Below, in pieces: positions 34,501 to 46,417 of a DNA stretch of 64,000 nt (its first letter is position 1; the number at the start of each line of letters is the position of its first letter). The position numbers were made by a program, and so were the translations under genes. This DNA comes from Cephalopachus bancanus (Eukaryota > Chordata > Mammalia > Primates > Tarsiidae). Location of the stretch: assembly GCA_027257055.1 (NCBI GenBank), contig JAPVLO010000161.1, forward strand, positions 1,364,001 through 1,428,000, read 5' to 3'. The notes beneath the pieces are model-generated. The model was not told where the DNA came from. It saw only the letters and a program-made list of their open reading frames with translations, and made no database searches.

Positions 34501-35696
34501 ATATTTTTTTTATTATAAAAGGAAGACGCTTAATAACATGGGTGGAAATTTGCCGACTCCTTCAACCCTCAGCTAGGAGCTGGCACACTGCCATTTCTAC
34601 TCATTTTCCAGTTGTCTAAGTAAATTGAATGGTCAAGTTCAAAGAAGAGTGGAGATGTATATGGAAGGAACTGGTACATCCTAGGGAAAAGGGCATAGAT
34701 GCTCTTTTGAGGATGAAAAGTTGGAAACACTCATTCAACCTTCCACAACAACCATGCAATGAGCCAGTTTCTACTGTCTCCCAAAATTTGTATCAATATC
34801 TCAACTCAAATTATTACCACATCTGCTGACTTGTGGCCATTTCTCAAGACAAAAAAAAAATGCAGTCTCATCCCTTAGACCCTTTGACAATGCCACTGAC
34901 CATTCTATAAATACATCATCAGTATAAACCAAAGCATGGGCATTTCCTCTTCTCAAACAAAACATCAATTACTACTTTTGTCATGGAAAGGGGCAAACCA
35001 GGTACCCAGCACATTAAAGGGGGAAAAAAAAAGCAGCTCTGCTTTGACTAAAATAAATGATTTGGATGGAAACGACCCACCCCTAAGTGCTTAATAGACA
35101 GGATGTCTTTTTAGTTGAAAAGGTCGAAATAAAAGGGTTGGACTCCTTTGGAACTTAATTTTCAAGATTAATAATTGTCTCTCTCTTTTTTGAACGATGT
35201 GAGAGAAGCTGGAAAGTTCTATGGACTCAACACCAGAGGCAGCCATTCCACCTCATGGTACATTCATTGACATGCCTGTCAGAGAGAAGACAGAGAGGAA
35301 TGCGTAGCACGGGACCAGCTGGCGTGACATATCCTGTGCTCTCCTATTCACCCTGTGTGATTTGCACGGCCCGAGACAGGGCTCACAAACTCAAATGCCT
35401 TCAGACATTAGATCACTCACAGGAATGAATGGAGCTGGCTGGGAGTCGGGAAAAGAATCACCTAAGCAGGAGGATTAGTGGCAACTGACACCAGCCTCAG
35501 TGTTGGGGAGGTGGCAGAGGGTGGTAATGGCTGAGACCAAGTGGAGGGCGCAGACCTGTCATTAATTAGCTCTAGCTAACTTTGCCAAGTGCAAATGGGG
35601 GCCTGTGCCGCCAGATACAATTTTTCAGGAGAAGCCGGAGATCCAGAAAAAAAATCTCCAAGTTTTTAGATTTGACAAGGATGATACCTTCAATTG
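34501..35696. other. Unique DNA, possible conserved non-coding patch
   Basis: No repeat recognised. About 35050-35580 is low-repeat, moderately GC-rich DNA with cores such as 'gattaataattgtctc' and 'gtcattaattagctctagct'. It could be a conserved regulatory element. That is composition-based inference only. Confidence 0.25.
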
Positions 35697-35813
35697 CAAT
35701 GAAAAAAGAAGAAAAGCAGGAAAGAAGAGAGGAAGGGAGGGAGGAGGGAGAAAGGGGAAGGGTGAGGGAAGGGAAGGAGGGGGAGGAGAGGGGAGGGTAA
35801 GCGAGGGAGAGGA
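35697..35813. repeat. Purine-only (GGGA/GGAA)n tract, left half
   Basis: The plus strand is almost entirely A and G over about 115 bases before the Alu. Open frames here are Glu/Gly/Arg-rich artefacts. Confidence 0.95.
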
Positions 35814-36095
35814 GCCGGCTTGGCTCAGCCTGTAATCCCGCGCCTTTGGGAGGCTGAGGTGAGTGGATTGCCTGAGCCTGCGGGTTCGAGACCCGCCTGG
35901 GCAGGCGAGACCTCATCTCTACAATAAATCAAAAAATCAGCCGGGCGTGGTAGCGTGTGCCTGTAATTCCGGTTACTCGGAAGGCTGAGCGGTAGGATTG
36001 CCGGAGCCCAGCAGGTCGAGGCTGCGGTGGCCGGGAGCGGCCACTGCACTCCAGTCTGGGCGACAGAGTGAGATTCCAACTCAAAAAAAAAAAAA
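35814..36095 (+). mobile_element. Alu SINE, full length, sense, inside purine tract
   Basis: From 'gccggcttggctcagcctgt' to 'gagattccaactc' and a poly-A. It is bracketed by GGGA/GGAA-type DNA on both sides, so it inserted into a pre-existing purine tract or its tail expanded into one. Confidence 0.93.
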
Positions 36096-36200
36096 AGAGA
36101 AGGAAAGGGAAGATAAGGAAGAGAGGGAGGGAAGGGAAGGGGAAGGGAAGTGAGGGAAGGGGAGGGGAGGGAGGAGGAAGGGAGGTGAGGAGAAAAGAGA
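36096..36200. repeat. Purine-only (GGGA/GGAA)n tract, right half
   Basis: About 105 bases of A/G-only plus strand following the Alu poly-A, of the same composition as 35697-35813. Confidence 0.95.
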
Positions 36201-36651
36201 ACAAATCACTTTGCAGGTCTTCTCAGTGGGTAAGTCAAACAAAGCCATTTACAAACCAAGAAGCCTTAAGGGCCCTTCTGTGACCTCAGTGTATGAGATG
36301 ACGCCTTTATCCCCCAAGAAGAGCGACAAGCAACAGAACACTAACCCCTCCTGACTCAGACCTTCGCACCATATTCTCATGTGGTAAGAAGTGATATGAA
36401 TCCCATCAGTTGCAAATCCATATTCAAACAAAAATGCATGAATGCATCTTTAAATCAAAGCACACAGGACTGAGTAATTATCCACTCCTTTGAATTGCCC
36501 GTGATATTACTCCCAGGAGTGAGGATCACAGAATTTAACATCAATATTTGATTTACGATCCATTCATTAGCTCAATAAAAAGAATGGGTATGTGTTTATG
36601 GAATGTCCACTGTGGCCCGACACTAGGCAAGGCACAGAACAGACTGTAGAC
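36201..36651. other. Unassigned unique DNA
   Basis: No gene or repeat recognised. Confidence 0.3.
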
Positions 36652-36943
36652 ATTTTTTTTTTTTTGAGTTGGAGTCTCACTCTGTCGCCTAGACTGGAGT
36701 GTAGTGGCCGCTCCCGGCCACCGCAGCCTCGACCTGCTGGGCTCCGGCGATCCTTCTGCCTCAGCTTTCCGAGTAGCTGGAACTACAGGTGTGCGCTACC
36801 ACGCCTGGCTGATTTTTTTATTTATTGTAGAGATGACGTCTCGCCAAGTTGCCCAGGCAGGTCTCGAACCCGCGGGCTCAGGCAATCCACTCACCTCAGC
36901 CTCCCAAGGCGCGAGATTACAGCCTGAACCACCGAGCCCGGCT
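36652..36943 (-). mobile_element. Alu SINE, full length, antisense
   Basis: Poly-T and 'gagttggagtctcactctg' to 'gaaccaccgagcccggct'. AGACTGTAGACAT before and AGACTGTAGAAAT after form its target duplication. Confidence 0.94.
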
Positions 36944-37194
36944 AGACTGTAGAAATTAAGCAGAGGTCTCAATGAGTTGTACTCCAGTGGGGGGGGGTCT
37001 CAATGTATAATAAGGAGCAGTAATTGTGATGACCCACCCTGGCCCACTCCTGTTCTCATCTCACAAGATGTGCACCTGAACAATGGACTTAATCTCCTCA
37101 ACCTTTCACTGTACACAGAAAAATAAGTGCTTCTCAGATTTACAGAAAGGATCTATATTCAGTATATTATATGATACATGATAGTATATTTAAA

Positions 37195-37400
37195 GTCTCA
37201 AGTGCAATGCCTGGTGCTTATGAGACATTGAAGAAATTTTATAACATTTCGGTGCCTTGGTTTGCCCATCTACCAGTGGGGAATAATAATAGTTTCTAGC
37301 TCATAAAATTGATAACAGGAATAAATGAGATTTGCATATATACAGTGTTCACAACAAAGCCTAGCTCTTTGCTCTTACTCAATATATATAAACATCAGCT
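37195..37400 (+). repeat. MIR SINE, sense
   Basis: 'ggtgccttggtttgcccatc', 'gaataataatagtttctagc' and 'cacaacaaagcctagctctt' follow the MIR order. Confidence 0.5.
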
Positions 37401-39035
37401 GTTATTTTTTAATACTTATTATTGCTTTGTAGACTTTATTAGGGGGAAAAATACCATTATGGTAATGGGTCGTAAATGCAATATTTTCTACAGATAGAAA
37501 TGCCCTTTATAATTCTGGGAACATGTTGGCCTTTCAGTTCACACCTTGTTTGTGGGCAGAAGTAGTAATTAAATGTTTTGGTTTAAACATAGGAAAATGA
37601 GACCTTCTCTTCTGGCTCAGCTGGTGTATGGACAGAGGTGATGACAGGTATTGGCACTGGATTTGCGGCAAGCCCATAGGGCAGATGCCACATCTATGAC
37701 ATCCTCCATCCTTTCTGAATTGATGACTAAAGATCGTAGGTCACAGCAAACCCAGGGAGACAGGCATCCTGGTCTCCACAGAACCTCCTCCAGTAGAGCT
37801 CCCCATGAACTCGAGTAGACTCTTATTTAATGCAGGCCCTTGGGAAGGGGAGGATGAGCTGGTGGGTTAAGAAGGACAGTCAAGGAAAGAGGCGTGCCAA
37901 GAAAAGGAAAATTATCTCCAAAATTGTGTTTCAGCCTCATGTCTCAGGGTGTACGTTGAATTCTTTTGCAAATGAGAAGGACAAGTGGGCTGAGTTATTC
38001 TTAATGGTCATCAACCACGTGTCTCCGAGGGCATTGCTTAAAAAAAAAAAAACTCTGTATGCCTCAGTTTCCCCATTGACAATAGTAACAGTTAATTGTC
38101 TGAAAGGTACTTAGAGATCCTTGAAAGAAAGGCACTCCATAAAAGACCACGATTCTTTCTCCTTTGGGGTCTTTGCTCCTGGCATCCAGGCAACTGGTGC
38201 CACGCATGTCTGAGACGGAGGAGGCCTGAGAGAGTCGTAAAGAGGAGGCCAATACGGGAGGCAAGGGAGCTGCTCAGGGAACTGAGAGAGCAGGACGGCA
38301 GTTCTGTGCGTGGTTGCTTCATTGAGAGCCCCTCCTGCTCTGAAGACAAAGCTGGAAGAAAGCTTTGTCTGATACCAACAGAGGCCTCAGAACAGTGAGA
38401 GGAAACAAGGCGCGAGCCGAAGCGAGGCTTGGCGAGGTGGAAGGTTTAGTGGCGAAGTGGGGTTGCCATCTGCCACCTCCCTCCTGTCACCTGGCAGAGA
38501 AGGGGACTCCCACGGTGAACAGCCTGTCCTGGAGCCCGAATCATGAGCAGCAGCTGTGCTGCACCTTCCCCAGGCTCGAGGACTTATATAACCTGCCCTG
38601 GGAGGTGGTGCCACAGAGTGTGCTGTGGAGGTGAGGGTCAGCGGGTGGCGGAGCTGCCAGAGGCTGGCAGAGAAGCGAAAGAGTCTATCTCCAAAGAATA
38701 TCCAGGTCAGTGGGCACTTAACTAACATGTGTCCAAACTGGAAGCTGAGCTGGATTCCAGACACAGGCACACATTTGCACACGCATCCTGGCCCATGTGC
38801 CTATCCAAAACAAACACATTTATATACAGAGGACAGAAATGTGTATATGCAGAGCTGCAGAAAGGTGTGTATCCAAGAAAGGGAGCATATTTCATTATTT
38901 CCTATGTATTGTGTTCTTCAACTGAATAATTTTAATTTATTTTAAAATGGGTCTTCATTAAAGTCTTTTATTGAGAGATAGTCTTCCAAGAAACCTAAGA
39001 TAGTGAAAGACTAATGACTAAACAATACTTGTTTC
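37401..39035. other. Unassigned unique DNA
   Basis: No gene recognised. At 38060-38780 several frames of 60-131 codons are open on both strands in a GC-richer stretch (for example minus 38387-38782). Such multi-frame openness reflects composition; no domain or splice-bounded exon is evident. Confidence 0.3.
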
Positions 39036-39331
39036 ATCCGGGCTTGGTGGCTTAGCCTGTAATCCCAGCGCTTTGGGAGGCCGAGGCGAGTGGATTGCCT
39101 GAGCCTGCGGGTTCGAGACGTTCCCGGGCAACTTGGCGAGACCTCGTCTCTACAACAAATAAATAAAAAATTAGCCGAGCATGGTAGCGCACACCTGTAG
39201 TTCCGGCTACTTGGAAGGCTGAGGCGGAAGGATTGCCAGAGCCCAGCAGGTCAAGGCTGCGGTGGCCGGGAATGTGCCACTAAACTCTAGTCTGGGCAAC
39301 AGAGTGAGATTCCAACTCAAAGAAAAAAAAA
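39036..39331 (+). mobile_element. Alu SINE, full length, sense
   Basis: From 'ccgggcttggtggcttagcc' to poly-A. ACTTGTTT flanks at 39027-39034 and again just after the poly-A. Confidence 0.93.
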
Positions 39332-39340
39332 AACACTTGT

Positions 39341-39650
39341 TTTATTTTTTTTTCTTAATTTTAGAGTTGTGGTGTACATGTGAGGATTTGCTACATAAGT
39401 AAATTGTGTGCAGGGGAGATTTGGGCTTCTAGTGAGCTTTCTCTCCCCTGGTAGTGGACATAGTACCCAGTGGGTGGCTGTGTGCCCCTTTTCACCTTTC
39501 CCTCCCTTCTTCCAGTGCCCAGCATCAATTGTTCCTTGGTGCTCATGTGTCCAATGTTGAGTACTCACTTATGAGTGAGAACATGTGGTATTCATTTTTT
39601 TGTTTCTGTGATAGTTCACTCAGAATGATGGTCTCCCAGCTGAAGAATGT
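39341..39650 (-). mobile_element. L1 3' end, older subtype, antisense
   Basis: 'ttagagttgtggtgtacatg', 'gggtggctgtgtgccccttt' and 'cacttatgagtgagaacatg' are L1 3' UTR and end-of-ORF2 sequence in reverse. The 3' UTR differs from the other L1 tails here, so it is another subfamily. Confidence 0.75.
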
Positions 39651-39873
39651 TAGAACCAAAAAAAAAAAGTGTTTTGGATTGACATCAAACCTACATTTTC
39701 AAACCAGTGCCCCATACCAGTGAGCTTTGTACATAATTGGAACTCACAATTTATTGTGTGAATAGATGAGGTCAAAGAAGAAAGAGAGGAAGAGAGGAAG
39801 AAGGGAAGGATAGAGAGAAAGTCTGGCTTATTTCAAAGCAGAAAAGACTAGATAAGACAAGGATGGTTTTGAG
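39651..39873. other. Short unassigned DNA with (GGAA)n patch
   Basis: A purine-rich GGAA/GAAG patch lies at about 39776-39822. Nothing else is recognised. Confidence 0.4.
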
Positions 39874-40223
39874 CAGGGGTCCTCAAACTTTTAAAATAGG
39901 GGGCCAGTTCACTGTCCCTCAGACCGTTGGAGGGGCAGACTAAAAAAAAAAACTATGAACAAATTCCTATGCACACTGCACATAACAAAATGGGAACAAA
40001 TATAATATTTAAAATGAAGAACAAGTAAAGTTAAATCAACAAACTTACCAGGATTTCAATAGGAACTATGGGCCTGCTGTTGGCTAATGAGATGGTCAAT
40101 GTCCGGTTCCATATTTGTCACTGCTAGTTGTAACAAGTTAAGGCGGCAAAAACACCCAGTGGGCCGGATAAATGTCCTCGGCACGCTGCATGTGGCCCGC
40201 GGGCTGTAGTTTGAGGACCCCTG
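39874..40223. mobile_element. MER30-like hAT-Charlie MITE with intact ends and target duplication
   Basis: The termini CAGGGGTCCTCAAACT and AGTTTGAGGACCCCTG are perfect 16-bp inverted repeats. GTTTTGAG flanks exactly at 39866-39873 and 40224-40231. Interior blocks 'gggggccagttcactgtccc', 'caaattcctatgcacactgc' and 'gcatgtggcccgcgggctgt' match the MER30 family as I know it. It is longer than the roughly 230-bp form I remember, with extra middle sequence. It has no coding capacity; the overlapping minus frame is incidental. Confidence 0.88.
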
Positions 40224-40422
40224 GTTTTGAGGGCTAAGTTGTTCTTCCTTCATTTTGACTAACCATGAAAAGTTTAAGTCTTCTTCTAGAAACATTTAAG
40301 AAGGGAGGAGAGCAACTGCTTGGATGGTTTAGACCTACTATTTTCTCCATGTCCAGCACTACTGTAAAATATATCCTTCTGTTTGCCTGGTGGGGAGGGT
40401 AGCAGAGTTAGAATCTTTCATC

Positions 40423-40636
40423 CCGGCTGGGCAACTTGGCAAGACCTTGTCTTTAAAATAAATTAAAAGAAATTAGCCAGGCGTGGTAGTACTCACCTGT
40501 AGTTCCAGCTACTTGGAAGACTGAGGCGAATGATCGCCAGAGCCCAGCAGGTAGAGGCTGCGGTGGCCGGGAAGTGCCACTGCACTCCAGCCTGGGCGAC
40601 AGAGTGAGACTCCAACTTAAAAAAAACAACAAAAAA
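40423..40636 (+). mobile_element. 5'-truncated Alu SINE, sense
   Basis: Begins within the left arm at 'ggctgggcaacttggcaaga' and ends 'gagactccaacttaaaaaaa'. About a third of the Alu head is missing. Confidence 0.9.
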
Positions 40637-41747
40637 GAGGTGGTCAAGTGACAGCTCCCTTGTGATGGAATCAAGGTGGGTTCACAGCTAGAAGAAGGCA
40701 GAGCCTGGGAGGTGGAGGTCCCAGAAGGAACCTGTATAACTGTCCTGAAACTCTGGTACCAGAATGAAGCTGACTGTCCAGTAGTTCTGGCCTATATTTA
40801 CGCTCCTGTGTTCCTTCACTGCTTCTGTTTTGCTCTTCCTTACTATTTGGTCAGGTTCCCTATTTCTAACATTTCAGCCTCTCTCATTCATTTTAAGAAA
40901 AAACGAGAGAAAGTCACTTGTGTTTATACAAACACATACCCACGTCAATGGATTAAAAAGAGTGCAACTCCTCAATAAGGCAGCGAATGACAATAGGGAG
41001 AATTCAACCAGGACCCCTCAACACAAAAGAAAAAAGAATCTTAGGGGACAGAGCTATTTGGTGAACTATTGTTCCCTTTCTTGAAGTTTTCTTTCCAGTG
41101 TTAAATCTTTGCAGAAATCGTGGCTTTCTTTTAAATAAGGGAGGTAGAACTCATATGAGGAGTCCCTGAAAAAAAGAAGGTGTTTTCAAGGAGTCACCAG
41201 AAAACACAAGGCAAGGTGAAGAAAATCAATCCCATAGAATCAACACCGTCTTTAACCCAGTCCACCAGCACCATCTGCAAGCCGGAAGGCACGCTCCTTC
41301 CAACAAGCTACAAAGCAGAGATGATCATCAGGACGGGGAAACAACGCAAAGCTGACCCTTTGGCAAATGTTCTTTGGGACTAACAAGCATAGGAAAAAGT
41401 GGAAAATTATTTTCCAGAAACCAAGTCTTTGCCAGCATTTTCCTGGTTCCTGAGTGGCACCTGTTTCCACAGCAACCACAAACTGGGGAGAATGCTGCCT
41501 TTAAGCTAACTACCCAGGCACATGTTTAGACTGAGCTATCAATTCTGGATGGGCAGAAAGAGTCTGAGTATGGAAAAGAACATGAGACACAAACATTGCT
41601 GGGGCTTAGGGAGGTTGAAGAAATTGTTTCTGCGGTTAGAGCCAACTGTCAGCACCAACCCTGATCTCTGCCCCAGTGACTCATGACTGAGTTCCTGCCA
41701 GCTCCTGTCCTCATGGAACCTGGTGCCTCATGTTGGCAACCACCACC
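40637..41747. other. Unassigned unique DNA
   Basis: No gene or repeat recognised. Open frames of 67-100 codons lack recognisable features. Confidence 0.3.
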
Positions 41748-41930
41748 TGATGGTGACAATGATGATGGTGATGACAATGATGATGTTGATCACAATGACA
41801 AGGGTGGTGATGGCAACTCTGATGGCAACAGTGGTGATGATGACAATAAAAATAATGACAGTGACAATGATCATGATGACAATGACAATAACGATGATAA
41901 TGAAAGTAACAATAATCATAACAGAAATGA
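41748..41930. repeat. Imperfect GAT/GAC/AAT trinucleotide repeat
   Basis: Degenerate GATGAT-GACAAT units fill about 180 bases. All three plus frames and the minus strand are open, giving Asp/Asn-rich, Met/Thr-rich and His-rich translations. Openness in every frame is a property of the repeat, not evidence of coding. Confidence 0.9.
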
Positions 41931-41933
41931 ACA

Positions 41934-42118
41934 TTGATTGCCTGGTGCTTCATATCCATTTTCTTATTTTGCCTCGCAAAAGTTATTTGAAGTAGATGCT
42001 ATTCTTGACTCACTTTACTGATGAGGAAACAGAAGCTCCAGGAGCTTAAATAACCCATTAAGAGGCACACAGCCTGCAAGAAAGACCTGATACCCAGCTC
42101 TGTGTATCACCAAGACCA
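41934..42118 (-). repeat. MIR SINE, antisense
   Basis: 'cactttactgatgaggaaac' and 'agaagctccaggagcttaaa' through 'aggcacacagcctgcaagaa' are the reverse-complement MIR core. Confidence 0.6.
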
Positions 42119-42189
42119 TTTGTTTCAGGTTGCAGTACAGCTTAAAAGATCAATTTCTACAACATACTGCCTCAATTCAGTGCTAGCCC

Positions 42190-42290
42190 AACCCTCCCCA
42201 GCTGTGAGAACTTCACTTAACACCTTTGCGCTTAAATGACATAATCTGTAAAACAGGAATAGCAACAGTAGTTCTCCCAAGCTTGATTTT
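42190..42290 (+). repeat. MIR SINE fragment, sense
   Basis: 'gagaacttcacttaacacct' and 'gacataatctgtaaaacagg' are MIR core sequence in sense. Confidence 0.45.
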
Positions 42291-42328
42291 TTTCTTTTGA
42301 AATCAAAGAGTTAATACACATAACTACA

Positions 42329-42388
42329 TGTTTTGCAAACTTCCATATGCATAGGAATTACCTGGGGATCTTGTTAAGGTGCAGCTTC
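42329..42388. mobile_element. MER5-like hAT MITE, left part
   Basis: 'tgcataggaattacctgggg' plus 'atcttgttaaggtgcagctt' is MER5-type sequence. It continues at 42699 after an Alu. Confidence 0.55.
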
Positions 42389-42698
42389 TGGCCAGGTACT
42401 GTGGGTCACTCCTGTAATCCCAGCACTTTGGGAAGCTGAGGCCAGGTGGGAAAATTGCTTGAGACCAAGAGTTAGAGACCAGCTTGGACAACACAGTGAA
42501 CTCTTTCTTTCTCTCTCTCTTTCTCTCGCTCTCTCCCTATACATACATACATATATGCATATACACACACTCAGTTACTCAGTAGGCTGAGGCAGGAGGC
42601 TCTCTTCAGCCCAGGAGTGAGCAATGATCACACCACTGCATTTTAGCCTAAGCAACAGAGAAAGGCCTCCATCTCCAAAAGAAAACACAAACAAACAG
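42389..42698 (+). mobile_element. Old Alu SINE, sense, with pyrimidine/CATA microsatellite in the middle
   Basis: 'ggccaggtactgtgggtcac' to 'aagcaacagagaaaggcctc' and an A-rich tail. The middle A-rich linker has been replaced by a (CTTT/CT)n and (CATA)n microsatellite at about 42500-42572. The Alu is diverged and AluJ-like. Confidence 0.85.
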
Positions 42699-42820
42699 CT
42701 CACTTTCCAATTTGGAAGGTCTGGAGTGAGGCCTGAGACTCTGCATTCCTGGCCTGAGACTCTGCATTCCTGGCAAGCTCCCTAGTTGCTGCTGGTGCAG
42801 CAGGCCTGCACACCACACTC
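42699..42820. mobile_element. MER5-like hAT MITE, right part
   Basis: 'ttggaaggtctggagtgagg' and 'ctgagactctgcattcctgg' are MER5-type. It contains a 21-bp tandem duplication at 42731-42773. Confidence 0.5.
42731..42773. repeat. 21-bp tandem duplication
   Basis: GCCTGAGACTCTGCATTCCT occurs at 42731 and again at 42752, a period of 21 with two exact copies. Confidence 0.95.
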
Positions 42821-43828
42821 TAATGGGCAAGACTGTCAATCGCTTGGAATGATGCATAGTAAGTAGCAGAGAAGTGTTTGCTGTTATTATTACTGTTGTT
42901 GTTTTAGCCTCTCCTAACCATATTCCTGGGCCAGCCCGCATGACGTTTTTCTGAAGGGCCGTGTCCTAGTGGCCACCTCATCTCCTGGGACTCGCTACTA
43001 ACCAGAAACTCTGACATTTACATTTCTCTCCCTGACTCCTCTCTTGTGCATCTTCCTTCCCCCAAGATTGGACCCCCGTGATTACTGTTGATCTTGGTTG
43101 AAATGAAGTTTCTGATGCCGTGGGGGGAGGAAGAGGCTGTGTTCGCCACCCTCTCTGTGATTGCTCTTCATCTCTGGGGCTGCGCCTGCCTCACTATTTA
43201 TTCTACTTTTGCTGGAATTTCACATCCACTTTGCACATCTGGGCCACAGCAGCTATGAAAACCTCAAAGGCAGAAATCCAGACAAAACTTACTTCAAATC
43301 ACTTTTAGAAACAAGTCGGCCATTTTTACTTTATATCATTTCTGAAGGTTTCCGACTCGCATTTCAGCTTAACTTTAGTATGCAAAAGTAGAGACGCAAG
43401 AGCCATAACGTTGGGGGTAAGCAGGAAAGAACTACTCCTGTGAACAGTCTGCTTCCTCTGCTACCTGCATGGATTCATTAACTGAGTGCATGGAGGCTCC
43501 GGTTCTGCTGGAACCTTCACAAAAATGCCTTCACCCCAAGAAGAAAACAAGGGGATATATCTGCTTTCTCCTCCCTCAGACTAAATTAGGGAGTGAGAAG
43601 GGGGAACAGAGCAGCGGAATCTACATGCCCACTTGGGTGGGCATTAGGATGTGAAGCCCAGATCCACCTTCAGGGAAGGACTTTTTGCTCCTGAAACTGG
43701 GGGTGCTGTCAGCAGGCAGCTGTCAGTGGTTGGCCACTTGGGGGGTTGTTTCGACTTCAGCAATGACTGATAGAGGTGGGAGTCTAAAACCTGGCCATCT
43801 CAGCCCAACCCCAGGTAACTCTGAAAGG
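42821..43828. other. Unassigned unique DNA
   Basis: No gene or repeat recognised; frames at 43120-43654 are short and featureless. Confidence 0.3.
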
Positions 43829-44280
43829 TTCTTTTAGTTCTAGAGCTGTGCATGCCGGTAGTCCAGGCTGTCTTCATCACATGCGCACACATTGCTTAAG
43901 GTGCGCGCAGGGTTTTGTTCCTTCTGAAAGTTCTACTGAAGAATCTACTTCCTTGCCTTTTTCAGCTTCCTGAGGGTGCCAGCATTTCTTGGCTTGGGGC
44001 CTCTTCCTCCAGCTTCAAAGCCAATAGCACAGCATCCTCAAATCTCTCTTGAAGGTCTCTGCTTCTGTTGTCACATCCGATGATGACTTCTGGCACTTCC
44101 TATGATAAGAACTCTTGTGATTATATTAGACTAATCTAACCCCAGATCATCTTCCCATCTCAAAAGCTTTAACTTATTCACCTACACAAAGTTATTTTTA
44201 CCATAAGAGGTATAGTCATGGGTTCCAGGGTTTAGGAGGTAGACTTCTTTAGAGGAGGATATTAATAATACTTCCACAGG
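43829..44280 (-). mobile_element. MLT1-type MaLR LTR, antisense
   Basis: 'gtgccagcatttcttggctt', 'ggcctcttcctccagcttca', 'ctctgcttctgttgtcacat' and 'ggttccagggtttaggaggt' are reverse-complement MLT1 landmarks in order. Confidence 0.7.
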
Positions 44281-44519
44281 TATTCCTTAATAAACATGGT
44301 GCACACAAGACTCTATTTCAGGCATTGCCTGCAATACCATTTGGAAATGCCATTTGCACAGTCTCACTTATTTCAGCTCTAGATTGTTTACACTGACATG
44401 ACGTGAGGAAGAGGAAGAGCCATGTAGATTACTTAAAGCATGCAACAATTTACATAGTAAATCTTCACCCAATATCATTGTGGAGTTGGCTTTAGAGAAT
44501 CCGAGTAAGTCTTGTTGTA

Positions 44520-45065
44520 TGATAAAAAGTTAACCTTGGCTTTACCCAAAGAAAGGTCTGGCCTTTGTCCTTGGCTCCTGAGAGGTGATTTCTAAGCACC
44601 TGGAATTTCCTGACTGATAAGTTTTTTGTTGACCTGAAGGCCTTGGGCCATACCAGATAGTCTAACATTGTGATTTGTGGTGGGGATTTGGGGCTACATG
44701 GTATCAGCACAAACTCCTTAAAGAGCTTAAGATTAAGGTCAGTCATTTGGGAGACAACCATATCTATGTGGTGAAACCCCAATAAAAACTCCAAACTCAG
44801 GGCTCAAGAAAGCTTCTCTGACTGACTGGCAATACTCCATGTGGATTGTCATGCACCATTCCATGACTCCAGTGAAAGAGGACAACTGGTAACTCCATAC
44901 GTATAGCTTTCCTGGACTATGCCCCGTACATGTCTCCTTTCTTGGCTGATTTTAATCTGTGTCTTTTTGCCATACTAAACCACAACCATGAGTTTAACAA
45001 TTTTCAATAAGTCTGTGAGTTCTTCTAGCAAATTACCAAAACTTTGGGTGGTCTTGGGAACACTG
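44520..45065 (+). mobile_element. ERV LTR of unresolved family, sense
   Basis: 'gtggtgaaaccccaataaaa' is a typical mid-LTR block. It is followed by 'ggactatgccccgtacatgt', a decayed poly(A) region near 44980 and the end 'gggtggtcttgggaacac'. Structure and wording match a common mammalian ERV LTR whose name I cannot fix. The 5' boundary is approximate. The 100-codon minus frame inside it is incidental. Confidence 0.6.
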
Positions 45066-46417
45066 AATTTTCAGTTGGCATTCCAAGTAATTGTGGTTTT
45101 GGAGTCCATTGAATTCTGTACTGTCTTATGTGATATATTCCACATAATTTCTCTGGAAAGCTTTTCCCAAAGATATTTTTATGTCTTCTTTCTTTTCAAC
45201 ATCCTCATTGCTTGATCAGCTATTGTCTGTATCCACCTCAAAGCTAGGGACAAATATAACCCAGACCCATTTTTGAATCTTTTTGGGACCTGGGACAACA
45301 GAGAAATATCTTGATTCAACAGTTTAGACACAAGGTATATTAAAGGTCAGAAAAAGCTCAGTTCAACCTATTTTTATTGTGTCAAGTTCATAACCAGAAA
45401 TACAGAGATGAGAAAGATCTTCTCTACAGACAAAGTGCACATGAGAGACAAAGATCCAAGCAATAGTGTGGTAAGTAACTTACCCATTTGGGTGCTGATT
45501 ACTAGCAGAAAGAAATATCAGTGGTACCCTTTGTTTGCTCTCCCTGCCAGTAAATTCGGGGAAAAAAATCCCAAAAATCATATCAAGCACATTTACCTTT
45601 ATAGTCAATAAAGCTTCTCTTTTCCACTTTCTTTGGGCCTACATTCATCTTTCTGTCTTTATTTTAATAATTTTATTGTGGATTTACCCTGTTTACTTTT
45701 ATATTTGGATTCCAGCTGTGCAGAATTAGATTAGCCATAATTTCAGCTCATGACATCCTGATCATTGCTCCCTCCATGCTCGGGTGTTTGCTTGCTTTTT
45801 GTTTGTCTCTATGTTAATTAATTTATTTTAAACAACATAACAAGCACCCTATAAGCCCACTCCCATACAAAAAACTAGATTCATGACAAAGAACTCATAT
45901 TGTACAACTATTCTTTATTTCAAGACATCTAAAAGAAGGATTTGTACTTTTTTCTGAAAGTAAAATTGATAAACTGTTATTCAGAAAATATTTCAAATTT
46001 TTCAAAATATATGCTAACAGAAGGAGAAAAATATTATCTGCAACCCATTCCCACAATTTAACTCACTTTATTAACATCAACTAAATATTTTATTCTGACA
46101 TATCTTCATTTAACTATTTTCTATAGTTTTAAGTTATAACATATGGAAAGCTTCACATCTTGTTTTTTATCACTTGCCATTATGTATTAAACATTTTACT
46201 TGAAAATTTCACTTAACATTATAGAGTAAATTCTCTGTTATTATTTTTGGCACTGAACTTTATAAGCCATATTTGAATGATATCATAAATTACTTAGTAG
46301 TTGATTTCTTGTTAGACCTTTAGGCTATGATTTTGAGGGGAAGAGAAGGGGAAGTATGAAAAATAAAATTACCAAACAACATTGAATAAATAAGTATTAT
46401 TTCATTTTTAGTTCAGC
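45066..46417. other. AT-rich unassigned DNA
   Basis: No gene recognised. About 45820-46400 is strongly AT-rich and may hide an old L1 piece. Three frames of 64-75 codons lack features. Confidence 0.25.

Noticed and set aside
38387..38782. Cluster of open frames in GC-richer DNA
   Set aside because: Open on both strands at once, which reflects base composition; no exon-like boundaries or domain.
41683..41937. Asp/Asn-rich 84-codon open frame
   Set aside because: It is produced by an imperfect GAT-type repeat that is open in several frames on both strands.
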